A DNA stretch of 64,000 nucleotides from Mytilinidion resinicola. Its lineage: Eukaryota; Ascomycota; Dothideomycetes; Mytilinidiales; Mytilinidiaceae. Below are positions 42,702-53,732 of the stretch, one piece after another (within the stretch, counting starts at the first letter, position 1; every line of letters starts with the position of its first letter). The stretch spans positions 1,393,609 through 1,457,608 of the forward strand of contig NW_022985440.1 of assembly GCF_010093595.1 (NCBI RefSeq). The letters are read 5' to 3'. The position numbers were made by a program, and so were the translations under genes. Below the pieces are notes generated by a model, which did no database searches, had not been told where the DNA came from, and saw only the letters and a program-made list of their open reading frames with translations.

Positions 42702-45517
42702 CTAGTAGAGAAGTCTGAGCTCATAGCCTGCAGAGTTGACGTTCTCAATCGCGCCCACGTCGCCATCCACTTGGATATCAGTGGGTCCGGCATCCCATTC
42801 TCGTTTTGTCGGTGATTGTGGTGTGATTTCTGTAAATTCGGCAGTCATATCTTGGCCTTCTGGGAGTTCGCGCACGGCTTCGTCATCGAAGAGTATCTGG
42901 AGCCCTTTCTGGGTGATTCGCACGGTCCGGATGACCTTGGTAGGCTCGATGTCGATCTTAGCGGCGATCCCTGACACGAGGTCCTTGAGCGTCCGCTGCA
43001 TGAGGTATACAGCCCTGAAATAGTTGTCCTCGGGCGCTTTTCCAGCTATTCTTGGCTGTACATACAAACATCCCTCTGTGCGACGTTAGTAGCGAGCACT
43101 CGGCATTCTGAAATTAGGTCAACTTACGAGGCTTGAGGAGCCGCTCTGGTGGCGGCTGATAAGAGTAATCGACGCCCAAGGCTTCAATCCATCCCGAAAG
43201 AGTATGATCGTCGCCCTGCGCCTTTTGTACTTTCACAGGAATATCAGGTGCGCTAATGGTTTGTGGGCCAGCAATGGCTTGAAGGTCTCCTGTTGCGGTC
43301 TGGGGCATGCTTCGCCACTCGTTCGATGATATCCTGGACGGTGGGTTGAAAGGCGTCGGTTGTTGGAAAGCGGAGCTTCTTCGCTCTCCAGAGCCGATAG
43401 ATAGCGAGCTGGGTGTCGGAGATACTATTGATGAGGTGTTGGCTGTGTTCGTGCTTTGCCTCTCCCACATGGTAGTGTCGACAGTGGTGTCAATCTTTGT
43501 GAGATCCTGAGGTTCCCCCACGAGTGCAACCGGATGTACGTCGGGATCGTCCAGTTCCTCCCCTCTGAGGTACATGACGCTTGCGGGTCTCGTTGAGCTG
43601 AACATGTCCTGAAGTGTAGCCAATTTCGAGTGCAGGTCCTCCTCGGCGGGGGCTCGGTTGCCCGTTGAGCTTGCGGACGACATCGACCACGTCCTCTTGT
43701 GTTTGGGAACCTTGCCTGGCCTTTGAGGCCCGCTTGCCTTCGAGATCGAGCCACTGCGCTTCCTTTTACCAAAGTCTCTCATGCCGGTTTCTGCCTGCGC
43801 AATCTGCTGCTTGAGCTTATCAATAGTCTTCTTGACATGCGCAACATCGTTGGAGAGCTTTCGCTCAGCCCCATGATCGCGGAAAAGCTTGACTTTGCAA
43901 TAGCACAACTCCGGCTGTGATGCCTCGGGAGGAGATCCCGGCAGACTGTTCAGAAGCTCGGTTTTGGCGCAGAGCCGCACTGGTATGCCCTTGACACCCT
44001 TGGAGTGGCTGAAATCCGTCGAAAGAAAGTTGAATCGCATGGCAATGGAGCATTCGGGCGAGGAGTTCGGGAGGGGCGTCCAAGTGACTGCGAATCCATC
44101 GAATGAAGCTGACTCCAATTCAAATCTTGGACGACTATGTGCATCAACTCCACTAATTTGGCTGGGATCGACGAACTCTACGGCTTGGAGACGGCCCTGT
44201 CGTTGATGGGCTTCGGTAGTTCCTCTACCTTCCTTCCAAAGTTGCCAGCAAGCCGCTGGGCGCTGTCGCTGCTGCTCATCTTCGAAGGAGATACGGATAA
44301 ACGTTCTATACTTGATCGGTGTGGCCGACGCATGCACTGGCGCCGTGTCCACTACTGACACCGAGTACGCCTGACCTTTGTTAAGGTAGGTCACCGGAAT
44401 TTCATCCGAACTCTTGATCATGGCAGTAGGTGCATTGAGAGTAACGTGATAGCGGAAACTGCGTGCTGTTAGCAAAAACAAATCTGGAGAAATGATCCAG
44501 AGAGCTGGCAACATTCACTCACTTCTCTTGTGGTTGCTGGGTCACAGCCGGGCGAATATTCTCGCTGAAAGTCGAGGTCGGAAAGGACATGACGGGTGAT
44601 TCATGCATCTCTACGTCTGGTGCCACGTTATCCATAGATGGATCGTCGTGAGATTGGCCCATCGAATCAAAGGCCGAGTGATGGTGCGAGAACTGATGAG
44701 GTGCGTATGCGCCGTGTTGCGGTTGCTGGAGCGCGAAAGGGTTGGGGTTTTGGAATTGATGTGAGCTGAGAATGTGAGGGTGAAATCCATGCATGGTTTG
44801 CGTAGCTGGAGCGTGGAGGGTGCTGCTAGGCTCTGAATTTGGAAGTGACAGAGGCGTGCCCAGGCCGAAACTGAAGCCCGGGGTGTGGAGGTCACCAGCC
44901 TGGCTATGATACAGCGTGTTAGTGCCGCCAGGAGTGGGCGTGTAGTAGCCAGGAGGCTGGTTTGCGAAGGACGCAAATGCGAAGCTGTTGGGGTCGAGCA
45001 GCGACGGAGTGAAGCGCCATGGCTCGTTGGACGCTCGGGGTGTGGGGTCCTGGTCCTTGATGTCTTCATGATCGGGAAAATTGCTACATAGACGCGGAAT
45101 ATCAGTATTTGTATACAGCATTTGTAGACAGTTATTTGGGGCGTCAGGAATTCTGTGGTGGTGGGGTTGCGTTCAAAGCGAGGCTCAGGGAGGTGTAAGA
45201 CGATGCTCGCGCCAAGACAGCGCAAAGGAGGAGCACATCTTATGAGACTACATACCGAGAATGCATCGCTACATCGAGCGCGTCGGTGAGAGTCGGCCCT
45301 GTCCCAGTGCTGGGGGCGGACGGGCGAGTTGTCTGCGCGACATGGGGAAATGCGGCCCTGAAGGTCGCCAGAAGCTCGTCGTTAGGCTTCTGCGAATTGG
45401 TCCTGCGCGCTCTGTCAGTCTACGGCACGGATCGATATAGCGGGCATAGCAGGCGCGCGGTCAAGTAGACAGTGGCGCGCAGTGCTGCTCGCAGAGGACG
45501 TACCGGTTACGAAACAT
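42702..45517 (-). CDS. Grainyhead/CP2-family transcription factor
   Basis: Five minus-strand exons (45517-45504, 45402-45256, 45083-44523, 44458-43128, 43075-42702) give 808 aa; introns are 101, 172, 64 and 52 nt and all phases agree. The first coding exon has only 14 nt (Met-Phe-Arg-Asn-Arg across the splice). Residues ~241-430 form the CP2 DNA-binding domain: Phe-Arg-Tyr-His-Val-Thr-Leu-Asn-Ala-Pro-Thr-Ala, Thr-Tyr-Leu-Asn-Lys-Gly-Gln-Ala-Tyr, and Cys-Trp-Gln-Leu-Trp-Lys-Glu-Gly-Arg-Gly-Thr. A coiled coil and a Ser/Pro-rich linker follow. The last exon holds the C-terminal dimerisation region (Tyr-Leu-Met-Gln-Arg-Thr-Leu-Lys-Asp-Leu; Phe-Asp-Asp-Glu-Ala-Val-Arg-Glu-Leu). The Neurospora Grainyhead factor (csp-2) controls cell-wall remodelling at conidial separation. 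Unusually large non-coding DNA flanks the gene. Confidence 0.92.
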
Positions 45518-48444
45518 CGCTGGTGGGTGCAAGTCGCTCTTCTGCGCAGCCGTGGGCATCGAGAGAAGTGAGGTCGGTGGGAGGCTCCAGACGGGTGGAG
45601 GTGTGAAACATGGAATTGGGGAGCTGGGTATGGCGCATGGAGAGGTCAAGCCACAGGAGCAGCGGGCGCATACATAAGAGAGTCAGTCTGCTATCGGGCA
45701 GCGCTTGTCGGGGTGGGCTGGCAGCGCTTGGACACGCGGGCGCTGTGAGTTCGTTGCTGCAGGTCGAAGAGAGCTTGCGAAGGCTAGGGAGACACTCCGG
45801 AGCGTGAGGTCTGCCGTGTGGCCGCCAGCACCCCATCGACAGCTCCAGTAGGTAATGTAGGCTGTCAGGGTTGGCGGCAGCACAGCCACAACCCTACGTC
45901 TCCCTACGTCTCGCTCCAGAAGCGTGCAGGCCGTCAGGGCCGGCGACATCACTCGGCCTGAAGGGGCGCGATGGGCAGCCGTGTCGCATCACTTACGACT
46001 GTGGCAGATGCAGCCCCCCAGCATCCCGGGGCGAGTCGCGCCGCTTGCTGCCGCTTTGGCTGCTGCAGCGGCGGGTGCAGATGCCTAGGTCGCCGCGCGC
46101 CGGGGAGCACCATGCACCAGCTTTTGCAGACACGCGGACTCCCAGCCGCGGTTTCTCGCGACGGGCGGCCTGGTGCGAGGGCCTGTGGCTGCGCCAGTGC
46201 TGCCGACGCCACCGGTAATAAGGTCCTTTGAAACGCGCTGGACGGCGGGGCTTGCGCGCTCCACGGACTTCCCCATCGCAATCCCGCTCATCTGCCACAC
46301 TCCCATCTCATTTCGCCATTGTCATCTCCCATGAGGCCCAGGCGGCCCATGCTGCCCATGCTGCCCCGTTCTGCCGCCTCGCACGGCCAGCCAGTGGCCC
46401 GCCTCGCCCTTCAGTCCCAGCCGGCCCCTGCCTGCGAGCGACGGATGGACGACGAGGATGCTGCCCGCGATCCGCCCGCCAAACGGCTCCGGCGGCCAAT
46501 CCTGTGGCTGGAGCGCGAGCTAATTGCGTCGCTTGCGCGCCGTCCTGGCCCGTTGCGGAGGCTCTCTTTATTTCTAGAAAACCCGCCACCGTCTGAGCCG
46601 AAATGAAGGACGGCCGCTTGCCCGAACCGTACGCGCCCGTTGTCGCGCCGAGGGACGGCCATGGGCCTCAAGCAGAGGGAAGAGCCGCCTCGTCATGCTG
46701 CCTCGTGCAGCGCTTCTTCTTTGACGTCGGCCTCGGCCATTGGGAGATGTGGAGCGCCCGGCGATGCCTGCCAAGTCAGAGGCGTGTGGCCGGAACAACG
46801 GTCATGGCACTTCCCACGCAGCCCGTCGCTGTCCCGGCTGCTCGTTGTGCGTGGAGCTGGAGCTGTCATCTTTGGGCCCTTCGAGGTGCGCCGATCGCCT
46901 GCGCCGCTGCGACGTCCGCCGCGATGCGTGCTCCCTCTGCTGGGCCCTCGCGAATCGGCTGCTGGCCTGCGTTGCACATCATCACGCCAGCAGCTGAGGC
47001 CGACGTCGTCGCTGTGGCACAGGCCGGGTGAGCCACAAAGGATGTTCACCCCGCGAATGAGCATGGCCCCAATGCGGTCTAGACGTGGCGGTGCGTACGT
47101 GGACTTGTCGATCTGTGGCTCGCCATGGCGTGTGGCACAGACGCCGGTCGAGAGCCAGCTGTGGCGCCGCGTAGACCTGCAGGGCGCGGTGCCGCCGTTG
47201 CACTGGCGTTTGGTGTCGTCGAGAGTCAAGACTCGAGCGCGAAGACATCATGCCATGTTGCGTGACGGCGCTGCTTAGGCGCGTCGGAGAGACTCACCTC
47301 CAAGTAGGGAGCATCTCCTGTACGACCGAGTGCTTTGCCTCTGCCAGCAGCAAGGGGGAGTTGGGCTCATCTGCCACCACTCGCTGCGGGTCGACTCCGA
47401 GTAGGAACGTCGTAAGGTTTACGCATATGTTTTTCCACCATGTGTCCTAGTGTCCTCTGCTGGCCCCTGTTGCCGGCCGAGGGAGTGCACTGTCAGTTGT
47501 CACGGCAAGTCCGCATCGGGGACCAGCACAAAAAACGGCCCGGAGTCCCTTTTCTGAGTGTACCTAGTTTATAACGCCCTATCCTTGCCATATGGTCAGT
47601 GTCGACCAAAAGCGAGCATATGAGAAATCCATGACTGGTTTGAAATGTGTGCCCGTTTACCCTGCTAGCGATCCATCGAGTGCGTTAAACTGTCTGCCTC
47701 GCCTGCTGGCCTTGTTTCAGATGAGATGTGTATAATGAGCGTTTAATTGCGAGCCCACATTTCGAATTTCAGAACGTCGTCGGTTGAACCGGCAAGCTGA
47801 GGCGTCGTCGGCGTGCACCCGAGAGCTGTGAGCGATCATGCACCTGGTGATCAGCCTGCAATTCACAAATGCTGGTGGGACATGACATGATCTTTTCTTG
47901 ACATTGCGCCCCTAGCGAGGGGTCCACAAATACGTCCAGAGTTATCCCAAAGCGTGAACCGGAGTGCGGAGTCTGCTCCGACGACCACAACATTGGTTTA
48001 TTTTTCACCGCTAAAGCCAAATGTCTGATCTCTGCATACGACATGTGGGGGGAAGGAAGCTCGACGGGGATACTGTAACGTGGGGCTGGTCAGAATTCAA
48101 TCGCAAACATCAGCTGTGAAGAAAACCCGCCGTCTGCTGCCCCGAGCGGTCTCGCACTGGCGCACGCAGATGTTGATATCAAGTGTGTTCCTGTTTGGGT
48201 TTAGTCTACAGCATAATACCGCGTCTGAAATACGGGATAAGTCAAGCGAACCAGTCTGCTTCCAGTGACATGCTCCACCGGCATGATATACCTAGGTATG
48301 CAGGGTCTTCCGATACGCCTCCCCGATTACAGTTCCTGTCGCAGTCCCAGTATAGCCTATACACCGTGATGAGACTATGGATTCGATCTTGTCCGCGTAT
48401 CCTCAATCCTTAAGGTCCGATCAATTTCCAAAACTCCCTGCTCC
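45518..48444. promoter_or_regulatory. 2.9-kb GC-rich upstream region of the CP2 gene
   Basis: No gene is supported, although GC-rich open frames overlap on all strands around 45700-47300. It lies directly upstream of the CP2 start and downstream of the coiled-coil gene (which ends at 48445), so it probably holds a long promoter and 5' leader of the transcription factor gene, a frequent arrangement for fungal developmental regulators. 47560-48400 is of average composition and featureless. Confidence 0.4.
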
Positions 48445-50382
48445 CTAGCAGCCAAGACATCCGTCCTGGGGTTGATTGCCATGAAGGTTTTTCTGCGTGG
48501 GAAGATGGGACGAGCTACTATTCCTCGAACCAGTGTTCGAGTGTTGCTTGTATCTGCTCTTAGTCGTGACACTGCTTTCGGTGCCAGAGCTCTGACCGGA
48601 ACCGCCTCCTGCAGCTCTTGCAGCTGCCAAGGCGAAACTGTTTCTGGCATTGGCCGTATGCTCGATTGATCTCGGGGTCCCAGACCTAGCCCCCACACTT
48701 GTAGAACTACCCGGCCCGACTGAGAAACGCCTGCTGCTTTTGATCGAGGAACCGTGTCGAAGAGCTGTCGCAGAGCTGTTGACCGAGCTCGCGGAGTCTC
48801 TCCGCGTCAGTGAGTCTTCATAAACCGACGTCAGAATGCTAGACGGCGAGTCTTCTCGTCGCACTCGCGCTAAGGGATGCTCTTGGAGAGGAGTTGGTAT
48901 CATGGACGGTTTTCGAGTCTCAGGACTGGTGATAGTGTCGACAGCTAGAGGCGCCTGGGAGCTCAACTTCTGAGCTTGAGAGTACGATGAGGCCTGCACA
49001 TTGCTTCCGGGGTTCGCAAACTCGGCTGCGACTTGATCCATTGCAGATATGGTCATATCATCTCCAGGGTCAAAGGAGAAATGTCGGCGAGGGTGGCGAT
49101 CGGAGCTTAGCTGAGGCTGCGATTGAGAGTGTCTCGGTCGACGCTCAAGGCCCCAATCTCCACTGTCAGTATCTTGTCTCGGTTTTGAGGACGCTTCGGA
49201 GAACTGTTGTTTTAACATCGTATCGTCTTTACCTTCGAAAATATCCACAAGCCGCGGGAGCATCGTCTCTATGCATATGCCGCGCCGACGAGCAAGTTGA
49301 ATGACGAGGTCTCGTAACGCAACGAAGTCTTCCCCTTCAGCCCTTGCATCTAGTATCGTATTTGTTGTTGCCCCTTCTTCATCTGGTAAGGCATCTCCGG
49401 CAGAACTGAAAGTGGAGTAGGTGTCCGAGGGATCATCGGATTGACTAGTTTTAAGCGCACCTCCGCCTTGAGATGGCAACATGCTCTCACCGTGTGACGG
49501 AGCTACTTCGTTACTCTTGGTCCAATATGATAGCGAGTGCTTGTGTCGTTTATCCGGGGGAGTGCCAACAGGTAGGTCATCGTGAACGTTCATATGGGAC
49601 AGCGTCCTGGATAATGCTTTCATCTGGTTTGATGGGGACTTTGAGCGCAGAACCACTAGATAATATTCTGTCAGTATGCCGCAGAAAGAACTCGGAATGC
49701 TATGATTGTTACCTCGTTGACCCTCCCTCAAGAAGTCTTGATTAACCTGGTCTCTCCACAAGAACTCGTACGCTGTTTCGAGCTGCTCCTCAGACTGTGT
49801 CTTATGGACCTTGCGCTTTCGATGGATCACGCTGCCTTGTCGCGCCCTCATTAGCTCAGTCATTCCTTGTTTGCCTCTTGCGATTATCAACTCTAGCCGT
49901 CTGATCTCGCTTCGGAAGTTATGCTCTTCGGTAGCCCATCGCTCTTCTGCCTCCTTGAAGCCATCAAGTGTCTCCTTCAGAAGCTCGTCCAATTTCTCCT
50001 TCTCTTCGCGGAGGTTTCTGTAGTTCTCGATAAGGTGCAGGAGGCCGCTGTTGTGAGCCACTGGGAGGGGCTTGTTGGGATTCCTGAGGAGCATCGTGGA
50101 TATTGACTGTACCACCATGTAGGGATCAACTTTTGGCTCGACGTCTGCAGGCTGTCCAAGGTTGTCCCAAAAGTTGTCCGAAAACAACTCGTCGGACTTT
50201 TGCGGGGCGGAGATGGCGAGGTAGTTGGACAGGTATCTTGTCAGCTTCGGCCTAGGTCTTAGCCGTGAAGTCGAGCGCTCGGAGCCATTGTCGCTGTGGC
50301 GGTCGTCCCCGTCATCTGCTACGGGTGTCTTTGAGCGAGTTGGGTGCGCAATCTTCTTCCGCCATGTGTTGATGTCAGTCAT
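48445..50382 (-). CDS. Coiled-coil, Ser-rich hypothetical protein
   Basis: Two exons, 50382-49713 and 49655-48445, on the minus strand give 626 aa; the 57-nt intron (GTAACA...ATCTAG) is in frame and stop-free, so retention would add 19 residues. I do not recognise a named domain. A conserved-looking N-terminal block (Ser-Asp-Asn-Phe-Trp-Asp-Asn-Leu; Met-Val-Val-Gln-Ser-Ile-Ser-Thr-Met-Leu-Leu) is followed by a strong coiled coil (residues ~130-185). A second helical block (Phe-Val-Ala-Leu-Arg-Asp-Leu-Val-Ile-Gln-Leu-Ala-Arg-Arg) lies near residue 345. The C-terminal 250 residues are disordered and very Ser/Arg-rich. A cytoskeletal or polarity scaffold is plausible from this layout but is only a guess. 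Confidence 0.75.
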   Translation of the reverse strand: MTDINTWRKKIAHPTRSKTPVADDGDDRHSDNGSERSTSRLRPRPKLTRYLSNYLAISAPQKSDELFSDNFWDNLGQPADVEPKVDPYMVVQSISTMLLRNPNKPLPVAHNSGLLHLIENYRNLREEKEKLDELLKETLDGFKEAEERWATEEHNFRSEIRRLELIIARGKQGMTELMRARQGSVIHRKRKVHKTQSEEQLETAYEFLWRDQVNQDFLREGQRGNNHSIPSSFCGILTEYYLVVLRSKSPSNQMKALSRTLSHMNVHDDLPVGTPPDKRHKHSLSYWTKSNEVAPSHGESMLPSQGGGALKTSQSDDPSDTYSTFSSAGDALPDEEGATTNTILDARAEGEDFVALRDLVIQLARRRGICIETMLPRLVDIFEGKDDTMLKQQFSEASSKPRQDTDSGDWGLERRPRHSQSQPQLSSDRHPRRHFSFDPGDDMTISAMDQVAAEFANPGSNVQASSYSQAQKLSSQAPLAVDTITSPETRKPSMIPTPLQEHPLARVRREDSPSSILTSVYEDSLTRRDSASSVNSSATALRHGSSIKSSRRFSVGPGSSTSVGARSGTPRSIEHTANARNSFALAAARAAGGGSGQSSGTESSVTTKSRYKQHSNTGSRNSSSSHLPTQKNLHGNQPQDGCLGC

Positions 50383-52484
50383 GGCTGCGACACCTCACCA
50401 GGCCGTGTTGACAGAATCTCAGTGCGGGTGAAGGAGGAGAGAAAGACTGTATGTGAGACTCTAGGCGTCGCTGAAGAGCGAAAGAAAGAGAGGATGTGCC
50501 TAAGGCAGATGAAGGTGGTGTTGAGTGGAAGGAAGGAAGAGGTGGTGGACCGATGCTTACAAGAAAGGCAAGAGCCGCCACGAGCACCTGCAAGCGTGTC
50601 AACGAAGCGACCTACATTCACATTTTCTCAACGGCGATGAGGATCATCACCACGATAGCTACATATCGAATGCCTAAGCAGCAGTTCCTCATAGTTTATG
50701 ATCCTACAACGCAGCGGCAAAGAAGACTTGCAAGTGATACCGAGAACCTGAAACTGCGGAGTCATCGCTAGCAAAAGGTCACCGTTGCTGTGAACGCATC
50801 AGCAAGATGCAGTGACTGTTATAGGGCATACGCCTTTTGAGAGTTTATCACGCACTTTTCATAGCGCAATAGCATCTTCAGCAACGAGACGTCCTGCTTG
50901 GCGGTTCTGGATGTTTCGATAGCCTCCCATGGTCCCATGGTACCCCTTTACTTGGCAGCGCGCACAGTATATCTTGCGCATGCCTCCCTCTTCCTTTCTT
51001 CTCCTCTTCATGGGCGTCGTAAGTCATCACCACCATCACCACTACCGCTTGCCAGCACTGCAAACATCTCCAGCGCTCCTCACCTCTGGTCAAAGGATGC
51101 CGATCGGTTGTGCTGGTGGCACGTTCCGCGTCTACCCTGGGAAATAGCGTGACAGCCGCGCCTCTCTGCCTTCTGGCAGCTGAGACGGCGACATTCAAGG
51201 TTCGATTCCTTGCTTGGACCACGCACATCAGACTCGCCCTCTGGTGCCTCATGTGCAATGGATCATTGCGTGGTCTGGTGCCCGGTTGCGCGTCTGCTTC
51301 GGCACAAAGCAACCAACCCCATTTTTTCATTATACCGCTCAGCTTGTTTGGGAGTATGAAGAAGAAATTTCTGTCCTGTGCGGGAGTCTTAGGAGATCAC
51401 AGCATGGGATGGGGATGGATGAGATGGAATAGAGGTGGATACGGAAGGGACAGCTGGGCTGGGTAGTGATGAGACATCTCTCGTAGCGGGAAAGAAAACG
51501 TTCAGCATGTACTCCAAATCAACACTGCTCCTTATCTTGAAAATGAACTGCCACACATTGAAGTATGTGAATAACCGATTAAAGCAACCTTCCTATATGC
51601 ATACTCCCTCTGAGAAGAGGTGTTATACTAAGTCAAACAGCACCAACGAAGCAAACTAAAATTAAACAGTGGCCATCGCTGAGGAAAGTTTCACGACTAT
51701 CATTGATTCTCTTCACTTTCAGGTAGCTGGGCGGGGCTAAGGGGGGCTGATGTGTCCGCGGGTAAATGAAGTAGAGTCCATCCGTGCTACTCAGTCATTA
51801 GAACCATCAAAACTAGATATGACGTACGCTTGAATACAGGTACGAACCGACAATTCTAATTCCTTTTTTCCTTTCAGCCTTGAGGCTAGCAATCAGAAGC
51901 AATACCCTGAGAGTCCTGAGACTCTAGCGACATCGAATTTGTAACACGGTCAACACATCGGCTTTACCATGTCCGCATCTACCCGATTAAAGAGCTCTCA
52001 AGCACTATAGTGTTTCTCAGAATGAAAGTTGCAAGCGTTAAGATAGCAACCCAGGCATGAACTTTCAAGCTATAATGGTTCCCTACGAAAGGAGGTCACG
52101 TATGGGGCTCTTGATCGAAGGACAGAAGACTCGGAGTTGGATCAAGATTTTGCAGCAAGGCCACCTACATCCAAACGTGGTTTAGCCGCCGACCGCAACC
52201 ACACCTCATCAAGATTCTCTCAATTCAAGTGCGCGAAATGCTATATAGCCAATCCGGGAGAAGACAAAGATAAGAGTAATAAATGGTGTACAATCGTCTG
52301 CCGATGTGATCTTTGATTGGCTAGGTTTTGGGAAAATTGCTCCCAAAATGGATGGTTTCAGCATTGTTCGACCACCGTTTCAATCGGCGAGGTCTTCCAA
52401 ATTTTCTGCTTTTCTCAATCAACACACATAAAGACGTTCAGACTTGACTACGTCTAGTCAAGAAGGTTCTCTATACAAACATTT
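50383..52484. other. Intergenic, no supported gene
   Basis: 2.1 kb. Frames such as 50878-51330 (minus) have biased composition and no family features. 51500-52450 is AT-richer and featureless. Confidence 0.4.
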
Positions 52485-52950
52485 ATGAGCTTCGCCAAGG
52501 CGCTTCGCGAGCGCTTAGAGGCTAAGATGCAACCAAGTCCGAAGAGCTTCACATCTGCAACACGACCGAGAGCGCGTGCCTCAACGGATCTCATGCGCTA
52601 CACGCACTGGCGCCAATCGACGCCACAATCAGCAGCCTGACACGCCTCTTGGCACAGATATCCATCTCCGGTTCCTGATCTCCCTCCACAGCCCCAAAAG
52701 ACAAGCTCACCCAAGAACCCGGCGCCCAGGTCAGGCACTCCATAGGCCAGCCTGGGGCCAACGTCATCAGATCCTCAGCCACCCGCCCTCATGCGCCGCT
52801 GGAACGTCAACTATCCGGTTTCACGGGCCGCCTCGATACCGCATCGGTCTCAATTCTCCATCAATGTCTGTCTCGAGTCCCAGGGGGCTGGCAATGCTAT
52901 GGCTTGGCGGGCGGGGGATCATACAAAAGATCATGCTTTCCACTTGGCGA
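52485..52950 (+). pseudogene. Possible decayed small gene
   Basis: From the ATG at 52485 one frame runs 51 codons (Met-Ser-Phe-Ala-Lys-Ala-Leu-Arg-Glu-Arg...) to TGA 52638. It continues protein-like and Pro-rich to TAG 52743, and again beyond (Leu-Met-Arg-Arg-Trp-Asn-Val-Asn-Tyr-Pro). All three segments share the frame, and both stops are one C-to-T step from CGA and CAG. No family is recognised, so this may be chance. The end is arbitrary, where the upstream region of the next gene begins. Confidence 0.25.
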
Positions 52951-53098
52951 TGAACCCATCAACTACACACCTCGCTTTCAAGCTGTACTCTGTTTTCTTA
53001 CCATCACATTCCTTTGTCGCCGGCCGACCGTTTACATTCTCTCAAAAAAGTCAATTCAAGCCATCTCGTTTCGTTATTACACGCCTTCAACCGCAAAT

Positions 53099-53304
53099 AT
53101 GAAGTTCACCACCATTATCGCTGCTGTGCTCTCTTTGGCTACCTTCGCTGTTGCGGCTCCTGTTCCTGCAACTGATGGTGAGATTAATAGCGATCTACCT
53201 GGAAGAACCTCAAGCTAATTCGTGTAGATGTCGCCGCTCGCCAGAACCATGGCATGTGTGTCACTTCCGACGGCACCACAGTCACACAGATCGAAGGCTG
53301 CTAG
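53099..53304 (+). CDS. Small secreted cysteine peptide
   Basis: Exons 53099-53177 and 53228-53304, with a 50-nt intron (GTGAGA...GTGTAG), give only 51 aa. The N-terminus is a clear signal peptide: Met-Lys-Phe-Thr-Thr, a hydrophobic core Ile-Ile-Ala-Ala-Val-Leu-Ser-Leu, and an Ala-x-Ala cleavage site before Pro-Val-Pro near residue 20. Val-Ala-Ala-Arg-Gln follows, a possible protease-processing point of the Arg-Gln kind seen in fungal propeptides. The final ~17 residues contain just two cysteines, Cys-Val-Thr-Ser-Asp...Glu-Gly-Cys, the second being the last residue, so one disulfide could close a small loop. It is too short for most gene finders. The family is not recognised; an extracellular signal, effector-like peptide or wall-associated peptide are all possible. 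Confidence 0.65.
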
Positions 53305-53732
53305 ACGTGCGACACACGGAATCGAAAGGAGGAGGGATCCCAGACCGGCAGAGGGCTTTCCCGAAGACAAGCAAGCGCAGACGGGCGACCAATCCAAACA
53401 TTGCCTAAGTGTAATGTCAAATGGGAGACTTGGGGGTTCTTAGGTCGTTGTAACTTCACTCGACATTGGGGGTTCACACAGAAAATAGACCTTTTAACGG
53501 CTATAAGTAATGACGGATGCATTGGAAGATCAAAGTGGAAAATCTGGATGAAATTGCATAGGGGTGATGTCGAATATTAACAGTTAGAAATAAGATGCCA
53601 GTGAAAGGGTATATTACCGCATCCCCCAAGATGCCATGCCGTGTATGCTAAAAACGTGATAGTGTCGCTCCCGCTGTAATCCACGGCACTCTAATCCATG
53701 TCTTCGTAGTGAAGAATCAGTCTCTCGCTCCA
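53305..53732. other. Convergent 3' flanks
   Basis: Tail-to-tail gap between the secreted-peptide gene and OTU1; the AT-rich part around 53500-53600 fits 3' UTRs. Nothing else is seen. Confidence 0.45.

Noticed and set aside
45683..47278. Long frames such as 46640-47278 (+) and 46693-47229 (-)
   Set aside because: Mutually overlapping on opposite strands in GC-rich upstream DNA; Arg/Ala/Cys-biased composition, no domain.
50878..51330. 150-codon minus-strand frame
   Set aside because: Composition biased and no family features; opposite strand equally open.
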